Shown here one piece after another: positions 42,601 to 51,002 of a DNA stretch of 64,000 nucleotides. Under the pieces are notes generated by a model. The model was not told the DNA's origin and made no database searches. It worked only from the letters and a program-made list of their open reading frames with translations. The stretch comes from Lactobacillus sp. ESL0677 (lineage in GTDB: Bacteria > Bacillota > Bacilli > Lactobacillales > Lactobacillaceae). The translations under genes and the position numbers were made by a program. The DNA lies in the NCBI RefSeq assembly GCF_029392875.1, contig NZ_CP113946.1, positions 682,001 through 746,000 of the forward strand, in the 5' to 3' direction. How positions within the stretch are numbered: position 1 is the stretch's first letter; the number at the start of each line of letters is the position of its first letter.

Positions 42601-45600
42601 TTTAGATGCTAAAGATGCTATTCATAAGCCAGAAGATTTCCCAGCAGATGCAAAATTTGAGTGGGAAAGCCCAGTTGACACTTCAACAACTGGTGATAAG
42701 CAAGCCTGGGTTGCTGTAACTTATTCAGATGATTCGACTGACCGCATTCCCGTTTTAGTTAATGTTTATGATACGGCTTCAACTGAGTATCCGAAAGCTA
42801 AGACACAGACAGCTGACTTAAACGGTACTGTCCCTGATGCCAAGGCTTCAATTGTAAATAGTGCTGACTTCCCAAGTGATACTACATATGAATGGGCTAA
42901 TGAGCCTGACTTAAGTAAGGAAGGTTCTGCTATTGGCACGGTTAAAGTTACTTATCCGGATGGCTCTAGTGACTACGTTATTGTCCCAGTAATTGTGGGT
43001 AATGCTAACCCAACGCAGGAGAATGACCCACAAGGTCAAAGAACCGATATTGCTTATGGTGCTGGTAAGACTGCATCGTACGATGATGCTAAAGCCGCAA
43101 TTAGTAATGCAGACAGTATGCCGCAAGGTACAACTTATAGTTGGCAAACAGCCCCAGTAGTCAATGATTTGAATAAATTAGGTGTTCAGGCAGCTGTTGT
43201 TCAGGTCACTTATCCAGATGGCACATCGAACAATGTCCCAGTAGTTGTGGACGTTGTTAGCGATGCCCATTCGGCATCACGACCGCGGGCTAAGAATGTT
43301 TGCTTAAATGTTGGAGATGCAATTCCTAATGCTAAGGATGCCGTAATTAATAGCGCTGATTTAACTAATGCCACTAGCTTTGAATACGAAACGACACCTT
43401 CAAGTGCTAATGCTGGTGTTACGCAAACAATGATTAAGGTGACCTATGCTGATGGCTCAACTGATGAGGTCCCAACGCAAATTATCGTTGATGCCCCGAC
43501 AACTGAAACCTCAACTGAGGCCGAGAAAAATAATCCCCACGTTAAAACGGTGCGGACTAATGTTAACAGTAACGTTGATGCGTCTAGTGTAATTGATAAC
43601 TTTACGGAATTAAATGGTAATCCGAAAGCGGAATGGGTTGATCCTGACTTTGGTAAAAATGCCACCAAGACTGCAGGCTTGAAACAGTCGCAAGTTAAGC
43701 TGACTTTTGATGATGGTTCAACTAAAATTGTGACAGGCTATATTCGGGTAATTTCTGATGGTGAAAAGCATACCGATTCAGTTACTGGTAAGACAGTTAC
43801 TAAGAAGATTGGTGCCGCAATTACCGCTGCTGAAATGGTAAATGATTTGCCAAGTGATGCCGAAGCTACATTTGCATCAACAGTTAATATTAAAGATGGT
43901 AAAGTAGAAAATCCGGGTACATACATTGAAACTATTCATATTAAGTTCCATGACGGCACTGAAAAGGATGTTTCATCGGTCTTAACAGTGCCAAGACAGA
44001 GTTCACAAATTAACTTTGTGCAGAACCACCGGGTTGTCTTACACGTTGCTAACGTAGGTAGTGATGTGTCACAAGCGCCAGATGAATTTAAAGATCCAAG
44101 TTCATTCTTAGGTAATACTGAAGACGCTAATATCGCTAAGATTGAGTGGGCAACAGATGGTTTTCCTAACGTAAGCGAAGCAAATGAACAAACCAAAGCT
44201 AAGATTAAGATTACCTTTAAGGATGGTACGTCAGTTACTGAGAGTATCAATGTTAAGGTAATTGGTGCAAGAAAGGCTGACACTCCAACTACCATTACAG
44301 CTGGTGATAATAGCAAGTTGGATGAAGGCCGGGCTAAGTCAGCCTTGAACCCTACAGATGTGATGGCAATTGATTACAAGTTCCCTGGTGCTAAATTTAG
44401 TTGGGCCGCAAATGCAGATGGTACAGGTGATGTTGATATTAGTAATGCCGGAGAGCAACACCCATATGTTATTATCAGTTATGATGATGGCACTAAAGAA
44501 GCTGTTCAGGTTGACTTAACAGTTAACGAGAAGCCGACAGCAGGTGCTACTTATAAGCCAGAAGCAACTAGTGGTTCTGTCACAACACACATGACAACTA
44601 ATGGTGTTACAATGCCACCAGAATTTAATGATCCGTCAAAGATGGATGGCTTTATGCAAATCCCTGGTGTTGATGACCTTAGCAGTGTTGTTGATCACTT
44701 AACTTGGGCTAATGATGCCCCAACAACTGCTGGTGATAGTCAACAGTTCCAAGTAATTGCGCACTACAAAGATAATTCAGTCAGTGATCCGTTCACAATT
44801 AACGTTAATGTGTTAAGTGCCAAGAAGACAGACACACCAACGACGATTGCGGCAGGTGATAAATTAACGGGTGTTATTGCGGAAGCAGCTTTGGCCCCAG
44901 CAGAAAATGCTAATATTAAAGCTAAATATCCTAATGTTAAGTATAGATGGGCAACTAGTGCCGATGGTTCAGGAACCGTTGATACAAGTAAAGTTGGCAG
45001 TTCACAACCTTACGTTGTTGTTGACTACGGCGACGGCACCATTCAGACTGTTCAAGTTGACTTAACTATTAAATCACAAGCTGATGCCAATACTGGCAAT
45101 ATTGATGCAACTCAAGCTGCAACTATTACAACTCACTTAGCTAATGGTCTGCACAGTGAAGTTAAGGTTCCTGAATTTACTGATCCAGCTTGGATTAAGG
45201 ACAACATTAAGCTCAATGATGGCAGCGATGATTCGAGTGCCAAGATTGATCATTTGAGCTGGGAAGGCGCGCAACCAGATACGATTGGTGATGGCCAGTC
45301 ACTTAACGTTGTTGCTCATTACAAGGATGGCTCAACTAGTGCACCATTTAAATTGCCAGTTAATGTAATTGGTGCTGAGAAGAAGACTGATAAGCCAACA
45401 ACTGTTAAAGTTGGCAGCGAACCTGGTGAAGCAGAAGCCAAGAACGCTTTGATTCTGGAACAAGTTCAGAAGATAGACGCTCAATATCAAAATGTTAAGT
45501 ATTCATTTGCTAAAAATAGTGATGGTACTGGTAAAGTCGATACAAGTACTCCAGGTACTAGTTCAGCCTATGTTGTAGTTGATTATGGTGATGGTACCAA

Positions 45601-48388
45601 GCAAACTGTGAAGATAGACCTGAAGGTTGACAATGAACGTGATGCTGATAAAAATAATCCAGTTGCAGCAACTGTCAACGCAACTGAGCCAATTAAAGCG
45701 CACCTAATTCATGATTATGGTACTGGTAACCCGATTACCAAGTATCCAGCTGGCTTTACTGATCAAGCTAAGATGAAGAGGATTATTACTGGTATTAATG
45801 ATTGGAACCAAGTAGATTACTTAACTTGGGCAGCTGCGTCACCAGATAAACCGGGTGAAAATCAAGATGTTAAGGTAATGGTTCACTACAAAGACGGTTC
45901 AGTTAGTGACCCAATAACTGTTAAAGCTAATATTTATGGTGTTCAACACTTAGATGTTGCTGGTGTAACGACCCCTGCAGAAGTTACGGAAGGCGAGCAA
46001 CCGACTGCTGACCAGGCAATGGAAGTTTTAGGTCAGAAAGACTTAGTTAATAAGATTAAAGAGCAATATCCAAATGCTAAGTTTGGCTGGGCTAACAAGC
46101 CAGATGGTACTGGAACTCTTGATACAAGTAAACCTGGGCAAAGGGATGCCTATGTTGTAATTGATTATGGCGATGACAGCAAGCAAGTACTGAAGGTTCC
46201 ACTAACTGTAAATCCAAAGACGCCAACTGGAGATAACCATACGCCAGAAAAGACGGATGGTTCTGTCACAACGCACTTAACGACTACCGGTGTTGCAACG
46301 CCTACTGAGTTTAATGATCCTACAAAATTCAATGACTTTATGCAGATTTCTGGTGGTGGCGATCCAGCTGACCTAATTGATCATGTAGATTGGGCTGACG
46401 GTACAGGACCAACAGCAGTTGGTGATAATCAACAAATTGAAGTTATCGCTCATTATAAGGATGGTACAAATAGTAAGCCGTTTAAGATTAATGTCAACGT
46501 CCTTGATGCACGCAAGAGTGATAAGCCGACAACAGTCTGCAAGGATAGCACTCCAGATGCAAACGTGGCAAAGAGTGCGCTAAACGATGATGACGTTCAG
46601 AAGATAGTCGAGAAATATCCAAATGTCACGTATTCATTGGCAGGAAACAGTGATGGTACAGGTACAGTTGACACAAGTACTCCGGGTAAGAAGAATGCCT
46701 TTGTAGTAATTGATTATGGTGATGGCACGAAGCAAATTGTACCAGTTGAACTGAATGTTGCTGGTAGTACTATGGCTGATGATAATCATCCAGTTAAAGC
46801 ACCTGTCAACACAACTACTCCGATTTTGACACACCTAGTTCATGATTCTGGCACTGGCAATCCAGTCGCTATGGAACCGGCTAGCTTTAGAGATCCAGAA
46901 GCTATGAAGAATATTATTACAGGTGTTGATTGGGACAAGGTAAAGAACTTAAGTTGGTCTGATAAAGTTCCAAATAAACCGGGTGACGGTCAAGATGTTG
47001 AAGTTGTCGTTCACTACAAAGACGGTTCAGTTAGCAAGCCAATAACAGTTAAAGCTAATATTGTTGGTTCCGAACACTCTGATGTCACAGGTAGCACTAC
47101 TTCTCCTGCAGAAGTAGCACCTGGTAAACAGCCAACTGAAGACCAAGCTAAGAATGCTTTAGGTCAAGGCGTAGCCGATAGGATTTTGAAAGAATATCCA
47201 GACGCTAAGTTTAGTTGGGCAAGTAAGTCAGATGGTACAGGTACACTTGATACAAGTAACCATGGGCAGAAGGATGCTTATGTAGTTATTAAGTATGGTG
47301 ACGGCACTAAGCAAGTCGTGAAGGTGCCACTAAACGTTACGAATAATGGCTCTAGCAACAATAACGGTTCATCATCAAGTAACGATTCGCAGCCTGTTGG
47401 TGGCAGCGTTACAATTCCGCAAGGTAAAGACTTGAGTAATGATACTGAATATGCCGAACAAGCAATCGGTAACTCAGCAAGTTTGCCAGCAGGTACCACT
47501 TACAAGTGGCAAGAAGTTCCAGACACATCAGTTGCTGGTAAGACGCTTTCTGCTTCGGTATTGGTAACCTTGCCTGATGGCACAAAGCTAGTTGTTCCAG
47601 TTTCAGTCACTATTGGTACTAAGAAGGGCGAAACCGTAACTTTGCACCACAATGCATACCTCTACAACGAGGCAGGTCAACGGATTAACGAATTAGTCTA
47701 TAAGACAGGTTCAGTTGTTCCAGTATATGGTATCAAGACGATTGATGGCAGAGACTTCTACATCTTGGATGATAACCACTACTTAGCTACTGGCAATGTC
47801 TTGAGTACTAAGCAAAAGTTGACTCACAATGCCTATGTTTATAACCAATATGGCACGCGGGTTACTAAGAAGGTATTCAAGCGCGGCAAGACAGTTAAGA
47901 CTTACGGTGAACCAATTAATATTCGGGGTAAGAAGTACTACAAGCTTGATAATGGTTACTTCTTGAGAGCCACAAACTTTAAGAAGCCAAAGCGTGATTT
48001 AACACCAGTCCAAGCAATTGTCGCAGATCCAACTAAGGATCGGGTAATGCACAACTCTTACTTGTACAATGAGAATGGTAAGCGCGCTAATGGCATTATC
48101 CTGAATGCTGGCACGCGGGTTAAGATTGACCAGACGGTGCACAGTATTGCTGGTAGAAACTTCTATAAGACTGATAAGGGTTACTACATTGCAGTTGAAA
48201 ATATCACGGGCACCAAGGTAAGCTTGAAGCATAATGCGTATGCCTATAATAGATATGGCAGTCGCGTTAACAAGAAGACCTTGAAGCGTGGCAAGAAGAT
48301 TACTGTTTATGGTGATCCAGTCAAGTTGCACGGTGCTTCATACTACATTGTTGGTAACAAGACTTATGTTAAAACCGCTAATTTTTAG
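39638..48388 (+). CDS. Giant YSIRK adhesin with Rib/Ig-like repeats and SLAP anchor
   Basis: 2,916 residues. YSIRK signal RFSIRKLTVGTASVLLGFSF with TKAD cleavage. A Thr/Ala/Gln-rich segment (about 60-165) is followed by ATWEDFTNALKDENITTINL, the pectate-lyase-like adhesive domain start, to about 490. About 20 beta-sandwich repeats follow, each ending in a hxxxYxDGTxxxVxVxxxV strand (Rib/Ig-like, for example VTYPDGSSDYV, VDYGDGTKQTV, VHYKDGSVSDP). Four SLAP units run from about residue 2,667 to the end. No LPXTG. Ribosome site GAGGG. It leaves by the main Sec route (YSIRK signal) and should be held by SLAP binding as a long surface fibre. Shares its N-terminal plan with the protein at 13175. 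Confidence 0.9.
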   Translation: MLGKNNFKERLRKTEMQAKKDRFSIRKLTVGTASVLLGFSFMAMSSQTTKADVISSKSETEVQTNKDITTTSEDKQDTKQNLATYSGLSSFLKSSDTKENEQKPTESAQTTPTAKPAETDTSTAQATANKEPATTDTAAQPVQSDAATAKPVVTTPTKIKPAAQGDDTDAATWEDFTNALKDENITTINLTADITATDNNQKYTITTDKVINGASHTLNIGSNIIQDDYYQYGITFNDLKLMGMKPNDDPALFNFYGYDNNKAVTLNNVESDNVSYDALINFINNVTLNYNTDGNIFSDYAEPTANDGSNVKINFAPTVETSSSFICDIFIIQDNATVNAEIANTNSALRGTGTIDDGRIEVGANSTFNLTIDPTVNFLYRVDEGIPPLDLKLYEGSTTIIKNNASDNGVNPGEDNQLNLVADTPKLFELISSGGDVNNFNFPMTDISGAKMGMITDHYKWIIQDSDNANIIDPNLTDKQMKILANPTLPENILLEGKADKTFQDLSTKDDFQTVIQSQGGFNGSAGFALGTDLYDGWKKTDAGRYNISSNKISIHQGQTSAVGGAQDKLNAVDGKDNTATTIASLLELDDSISSGNKTITGVAWVPNMAMDSQGNLTSGGLIKDDAGNLAESINPVGPEDNQLGNAVIRVTYGDGTTDDIPVTLDVVTAISSGDVQQVAHGELPTATQAEDAVAFDGDASNLDPTYEWYKADGSGPLEVSDLTPGAINDVKVLVTYHHRDGQADGTQLVDAKVAMGDTQANSSGVTAGTGPVVVHAADIPSENDPLVPDFTDKTKWSSYLAGDLTNVTSVNWDDETDVASIINGTTGEKTGKLRLTFSDGSTKEIDDIRVNVLGGEKDTTKTTTTPNGLVPSVDQAKDALKDAADLTTNLNDAGYDVDYSWAKDDQGTPMDNGYVTYSEQQPNKTVPGYVVLTYYKKGAEHTPENVDGKQIIPVDVTINKQETNLYHAQLAGSGQDSQGVAVAKGTTLDAKDAIHKPEDFPADAKFEWESPVDTSTTGDKQAWVAVTYSDDSTDRIPVLVNVYDTASTEYPKAKTQTADLNGTVPDAKASIVNSADFPSDTTYEWANEPDLSKEGSAIGTVKVTYPDGSSDYVIVPVIVGNANPTQENDPQGQRTDIAYGAGKTASYDDAKAAISNADSMPQGTTYSWQTAPVVNDLNKLGVQAAVVQVTYPDGTSNNVPVVVDVVSDAHSASRPRAKNVCLNVGDAIPNAKDAVINSADLTNATSFEYETTPSSANAGVTQTMIKVTYADGSTDEVPTQIIVDAPTTETSTEAEKNNPHVKTVRTNVNSNVDASSVIDNFTELNGNPKAEWVDPDFGKNATKTAGLKQSQVKLTFDDGSTKIVTGYIRVISDGEKHTDSVTGKTVTKKIGAAITAAEMVNDLPSDAEATFASTVNIKDGKVENPGTYIETIHIKFHDGTEKDVSSVLTVPRQSSQINFVQNHRVVLHVANVGSDVSQAPDEFKDPSSFLGNTEDANIAKIEWATDGFPNVSEANEQTKAKIKITFKDGTSVTESINVKVIGARKADTPTTITAGDNSKLDEGRAKSALNPTDVMAIDYKFPGAKFSWAANADGTGDVDISNAGEQHPYVIISYDDGTKEAVQVDLTVNEKPTAGATYKPEATSGSVTTHMTTNGVTMPPEFNDPSKMDGFMQIPGVDDLSSVVDHLTWANDAPTTAGDSQQFQVIAHYKDNSVSDPFTINVNVLSAKKTDTPTTIAAGDKLTGVIAEAALAPAENANIKAKYPNVKYRWATSADGSGTVDTSKVGSSQPYVVVDYGDGTIQTVQVDLTIKSQADANTGNIDATQAATITTHLANGLHSEVKVPEFTDPAWIKDNIKLNDGSDDSSAKIDHLSWEGAQPDTIGDGQSLNVVAHYKDGSTSAPFKLPVNVIGAEKKTDKPTTVKVGSEPGEAEAKNALILEQVQKIDAQYQNVKYSFAKNSDGTGKVDTSTPGTSSAYVVVDYGDGTKQTVKIDLKVDNERDADKNNPVAATVNATEPIKAHLIHDYGTGNPITKYPAGFTDQAKMKRIITGINDWNQVDYLTWAAASPDKPGENQDVKVMVHYKDGSVSDPITVKANIYGVQHLDVAGVTTPAEVTEGEQPTADQAMEVLGQKDLVNKIKEQYPNAKFGWANKPDGTGTLDTSKPGQRDAYVVIDYGDDSKQVLKVPLTVNPKTPTGDNHTPEKTDGSVTTHLTTTGVATPTEFNDPTKFNDFMQISGGGDPADLIDHVDWADGTGPTAVGDNQQIEVIAHYKDGTNSKPFKINVNVLDARKSDKPTTVCKDSTPDANVAKSALNDDDVQKIVEKYPNVTYSLAGNSDGTGTVDTSTPGKKNAFVVIDYGDGTKQIVPVELNVAGSTMADDNHPVKAPVNTTTPILTHLVHDSGTGNPVAMEPASFRDPEAMKNIITGVDWDKVKNLSWSDKVPNKPGDGQDVEVVVHYKDGSVSKPITVKANIVGSEHSDVTGSTTSPAEVAPGKQPTEDQAKNALGQGVADRILKEYPDAKFSWASKSDGTGTLDTSNHGQKDAYVVIKYGDGTKQVVKVPLNVTNNGSSNNNGSSSSNDSQPVGGSVTIPQGKDLSNDTEYAEQAIGNSASLPAGTTYKWQEVPDTSVAGKTLSASVLVTLPDGTKLVVPVSVTIGTKKGETVTLHHNAYLYNEAGQRINELVYKTGSVVPVYGIKTIDGRDFYILDDNHYLATGNVLSTKQKLTHNAYVYNQYGTRVTKKVFKRGKTVKTYGEPINIRGKKYYKLDNGYFLRATNFKKPKRDLTPVQAIVADPTKDRVMHNSYLYNENGKRANGIILNAGTRVKIDQTVHSIAGRNFYKTDKGYYIAVENITGTKVSLKHNAYAYNRYGSRVNKKTLKRGKKITVYGDPVKLHGASYYIVGNKTYVKTANF
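44267..47340 (+). repeat. Alternating two-domain repeat array in the giant adhesin
   Basis: Junction motifs of the type (A/V)xK/HxDxPTT begin at 44267, 44819, 45374, 45941, 46508 and 47069. Steps are 552, 555, 567, 567 and 561 bp (184-189 codons). Each step holds one YGDGT-type and one YKDGS-type domain, so the array is an alternating A-B series of about five to six pairs. Confidence 0.8.
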
Positions 48389-48411
48389 ATAAATTAGTGT
48401 AAATAAAAAAA

Positions 48412-48440
48412 CTGTTTGATGAAAATCAAGCAGTTTTTTT
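48412..48440 (+). terminator. Terminator of the giant adhesin gene
   Basis: CTGTTTGAT / ATCAAGCAG (9 bp, one G-U) with a GAAA loop, A6 before and T7 after. Confidence 0.85.
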
Positions 48441-48595
48441 GTTGGTATTGTAATTAATATTAATTTTACATGGACGAGAATAAACATTTCTAATATATTA
48501 AGTAAAAGGTACAAAGGAAGATTAAAGGTGACGAGATGTTTAACGCTAAATATACCAAGCTTTAGAACAATCTTGGATTAATGTTTTTAAGCTAG

Positions 48596-48748
48596 TTATT
48601 AATTGAGAGTACACAATTAACTCTAAGTTTTTTCTATCTTGGAAATAGAATTTTTGATATTAACGACCTGTTATTGAACACGTTGGGCTCTTTGCTTGGC
48701 TTCGCCTTCTTTAAACTTTGCAACAAAATATTCAAACCTATATTTTGA
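48596..48748 (+). pseudogene. VanZ-family gene remnant
   Basis: The frame opens after a TAG at 48593 and encodes LLIESTQLTLSFFYLGN, then RIFDINDLLLNTLGSLLGF, ending at TGA 48746. This is the C-terminal VanZ signature (S..IE..Q, then D-x-N-D-L-x-x-N-T-x-G-x-x-x-G). There is no start codon and nothing recognisable as the N-terminal part upstream, only a 9-codon ORF with ribosome site (from 48537) in a different frame. It is a decayed VanZ-like membrane protein gene. Confidence 0.7.
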
Positions 48749-48843
48749 AAAATAACTATAAACATTCAAAAAGTGCCCCTAATTGCCGACTTGACGTCTA
48801 ACAATTATGGAGCACTTTTAAATTTGGCTAAAATAAATTTAGT
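48749..48843 (+). other. Intergenic between the VanZ remnant and a minus-strand oxidoreductase
   Basis: No gene or clear terminator is seen in this 95-bp stretch. Confidence 0.4.
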
Positions 48844-49497
48844 CTAGCCATTAGCAACAGTAAAGCGTTCCTGATGGTGCTTAGGAGTTAAAATTTCTTG
48901 AACTAAAGCCGTAGCCATTGTACCGGCAGTAGTAACTGATTCGCCTTGCTCGTTATACAGCAGCTCATCTTTGCCAGTAAGAATTTTAGCAGCTTTTTCT
49001 CCAGGGAGGAATAGATTAGCTGGCGAGATATCGAACCAATTAACATTATCGACGTTTTGCAGGAATTGGTACTCAAAGTATTGGTTCTTTGGGGTGTTGC
49101 GCCAAGGTTTAGTTGACTCGTCCTGTTCAATATCTTGCAAAACGCGGTGATGGTCAGCACCGGTAATTAAGCTGCCGGCACCAAGAATAAAGGCCAATCG
49201 CGGACTAGTAGTTTCTCTGAATAAACGAATTAAATGAGCAGCTAAATCAGTGTGGCGATATGCTTGTGCTGGGGCCGTTGAAAAGGCATCAACAATCACA
49301 TCACAGTCACCGAAATCATCTTTGGTTAGCGTGAAGGCATCTTGAGCGACAGTTTGAATACTGGGCACTTCAGCCTTTAACTTGGCCAGCTTATCAGTTG
49401 AACGACCATTAGCAATAATTTTAAGATTGTTTTTAGCTGCTTCTTTGACAAAAGCGGAGCCTGCCATACCAGTTGCTCCAATTACAAATACTTTCAT
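48844..49497 (-). CDS. NAD(P)-binding SDR-type protein (YwnB/NmrA-like)
   Basis: 217 residues. The N-terminal Rossmann motif VIGATGMAGSAF (GxxGxxG, residues 7-13) is followed by a basic NGRSTDKL that suggests NADP(H). DVIVDAFS and FILGAGSL are the next core strands. It lacks the YxxxK of classical SDRs, as in atypical (NAD(P)H-binding) members. GGAGGAAAATT ribosome site. Next to yjdF on the same strand; genes of this kind are often under yjdF-motif RNAs (recalled knowledge), but here about 100 bp and a separate promoter region may separate the two. Confidence 0.8.
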   Translation of the reverse strand: MKVFVIGATGMAGSAFVKEAAKNNLKIIANGRSTDKLAKLKAEVPSIQTVAQDAFTLTKDDFGDCDVIVDAFSTAPAQAYRHTDLAAHLIRLFRETTSPRLAFILGAGSLITGADHHRVLQDIEQDESTKPWRNTPKNQYFEYQFLQNVDNVNWFDISPANLFLPGEKAAKILTGKDELLYNEQGESVTTAGTMATALVQEILTPKHHQERFTVANG

Positions 49498-49601
49498 AAT
49501 TTTCCTCCATACTTACTTAAAACTTCATCTAATGAAGTTTGTAATTCCTTCTTTAGCACCGATTATCTGCCATTAAAATCTGCTCCTTTACTGTTAACTA
49601 A

Positions 49602-50027
49602 TTAATGACCTTTATGTTTTTCTAGTTTCTTCTTTTGCCGTAATTTAAACTTCTCTTGCGCAACTTGGGCTTTTTGCCGCCGATTGGCTGTTTTCTTAGA
49701 TAATTTAAATTGCTCCAGTTGTCTTTGTAAAGCAATTTGAGCTTTAGTGCCGAGACCGCCATTTTTAATTGCCTTTTTGGCTAAGCGTTGCCGTCTTTTA
49801 GGATTAATTCTTTTGGTTTTAACCTCTAATTCAGGACTATCTTGCCGAAAAAATTTGATTTCATGCCAGTGATTAATAATCAGCGAATAAATTCGGGTAG
49901 TCTTGGGTTCAGAAGTCCCCAGATTGACTTTGGCAACTTCATAACTTGTGCCAACACGGCGCTCAAAGATAGCTTGATAAAATGGCGCTTCAAAGATGAT
50001 GGTTAAAGAACTATAAACAATTGACAT
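49602..50027 (-). CDS. yjdF: YjdF-family protein (DUF2992)
   Basis: 141 residues from the ATG at 50027 with a perfect AAGGAGGATGAC site; a longer in-frame extension is rejected because it would be read from the leader RNA. N-terminal SLTIIFEAPFYQAIFERR and SYEVAKVNLGTSEPKTTRIYSLI match YjdF. The C-terminal half is Lys/Arg-rich (RINPKRRQRLAKKAIKNGG, QKKKLEKHKGH). Function is unknown; in Bacillus subtilis yjdF is controlled by the azaaromatic-sensing yjdF-motif riboswitch. Confidence 0.85.
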   Translation of the reverse strand: MSIVYSSLTIIFEAPFYQAIFERRVGTSYEVAKVNLGTSEPKTTRIYSLIINHWHEIKFFRQDSPELEVKTKRINPKRRQRLAKKAIKNGGLGTKAQIALQRQLEQFKLSKKTANRRQKAQVAQEKFKLRQKKKLEKHKGH

Positions 50028-50039
50028 AATGTCATCCTC

Positions 50040-50140
50040 CTTAAAATTTAAGAAAGATGGACAACCAAGGAGGCAGGTTACTGATGATCGCATGCGACCA
50101 CGTCCGGACTACCAGCCGAACTGTGTTTTTACTTTCTGAT
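50040..50140 (-). promoter_or_regulatory. Candidate yjdF-motif (azaaromatic) riboswitch
   Basis: The 5' leader of yjdF is unusually GC-rich and structured for this region. Read on the minus strand it contains CAGTTCGGCTGGTAGTCCGG, the self-complementary TCGCATGCGA, then AACCTGCCTCCTTGGTT, ending just before the AAGGAGG site. In firmicutes yjdF genes are the defining downstream genes of this RNA. The assignment is from context and visible pairing, not from a model search. Confidence 0.55.
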
Positions 50141-50246
50141 ATTAATATAGCATAAACTGCTCTAGAGAAGCGCAAAAACCTTGCACTAACGCCATTTTTT
50201 GCTTAGAATGATTTCTTGCAGTATAACTTGGAGGGAAAGGATTAGG

Positions 50247-50483
50247 ATGGAAGAATTTAAAATGAATGAACAATTAATTTCGATAAACTTGGACAGCAGT
50301 GCACTTACTAAGGCACAATTAAGAATTGATAAATTAGGTTTGTCACTAGCTGAATATTTGAATTTGGTTTTGACTAACGTACCTACTAGTCGCACGCAGC
50401 TCAAGCATATTCTGTCTGAAGTTGGCAGCCAACCAGCAGATCGATCGTTGGCAATGTGGCTTAATCGCGTTGATGCAGACTAA
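50247..50483 (+). CDS. Orphan RelB/DinJ-like ribbon-helix-helix protein
   Basis: 78 residues from the ATG at 50247 (GGAAAGG site); an alternative ATG is at 50262. ISINLDSSALTKAQLRIDKLGLSLAEYLNL follows the RHH pattern of RelB/DinJ antitoxins (strand, then two helices with LGLS). No toxin gene follows; a terminator comes 5 nt after the stop. It may be a stand-alone regulator or a relic antitoxin. Confidence 0.65.
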   Translation: MEEFKMNEQLISINLDSSALTKAQLRIDKLGLSLAEYLNLVLTNVPTSRTQLKHILSEVGSQPADRSLAMWLNRVDAD

Positions 50484-50488
50484 AGATT

Positions 50489-50521
50489 TACTCGTTAATT
50501 AAATTTAGCGAGTATTTTTTT
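50489..50521 (+). terminator. Terminator after the RHH gene
   Basis: TACTCGTTAA / TTTAGCGAGTA-type stem (about 10 bp, one G-U) with a short A/T loop, followed by TTTTTTT. Confidence 0.75.
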
Positions 50522-50539
50522 ACCCAAAAAGCGTTAATG

Positions 50540-50588
50540 TTTACAAATGTAAATTTAGGATATATACTAATTATAGTTTACAAATGTA
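50540..50588 (+). promoter_or_regulatory. Copper-responsive promoter with two cop boxes
   Basis: -35 TTTACA (50540-50545), 17-bp spacer, -10 TATACT (50563-50568). TACAAATGTA occurs twice, at 50542-50551 over the -35 and at 50579-50588 just after the expected start. Both match the CopY operator TACANNTGTA. CopY itself is not in the window, so the repressor must be encoded elsewhere. Confidence 0.88.
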
Positions 50589-50620
50589 GACATTAAAATG
50601 AATTTAACGAGGTAAATAAC

Positions 50621-50992
50621 ATGACTAAAATTATTATTTTTCTGATTGGTATTGCTTTAATAGGCTTTATTGCATGGTGGTTCTTTGGTCAACATCAAGT
50701 CCAGGCGGAACAAGCCGTAGTTAACGATGACCAACAAAATGTGGACATCGAAGTCAAGGGAGGTTACTCGCCTGAACGTGTTGTCCTTAAAAAAGGTGTG
50801 CCTGCAACTTTAAAGTTTAAGCGCACGGATGCATCAACTTGTCTTGATCATGTTATTTTTTCTGACTTGGGCATTGACCAAAAATTGCCTCAGGGTCAGG
50901 TTAAGGAAGTAAAGATTGATACAACTAAGCCCGGTGTTTATGATTGGGCATGTGGTATGAATATGTTCCATGGTCAAGTGATTGTTAAGTAG
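50621..50992 (+). CDS. Membrane-anchored cupredoxin-domain copper protein
   Basis: 123 residues. An N-terminal span (IIIFLIGIALIGFIAWWFF) acts as uncleaved anchor. A cupredoxin fold follows: YSPERVVLKKGVPATLKFKR, STCLDHVIF and CGMNMFHGQVIV. Cys and Met residues (C-L-D-H and C-G-M-x-M-x-H) are candidate copper ligands. It is first gene of the cop-box operon, 10 nt before the P-type ATPase, and would hand Cu(I) to or from the ATPase on the outer face. Confidence 0.88.
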   Translation: MTKIIIFLIGIALIGFIAWWFFGQHQVQAEQAVVNDDQQNVDIEVKGGYSPERVVLKKGVPATLKFKRTDASTCLDHVIFSDLGIDQKLPQGQVKEVKIDTTKPGVYDWACGMNMFHGQVIVK

Positions 50993-51002
50993 GAGCTACT
51001 AA

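Noticed and set aside
50028..50093. 22-residue extension of YjdF
   Set aside because: It overlaps the structured leader; the ATG at 50027 has a perfect AAGGAGG site and begins the conserved YjdF N-terminus.
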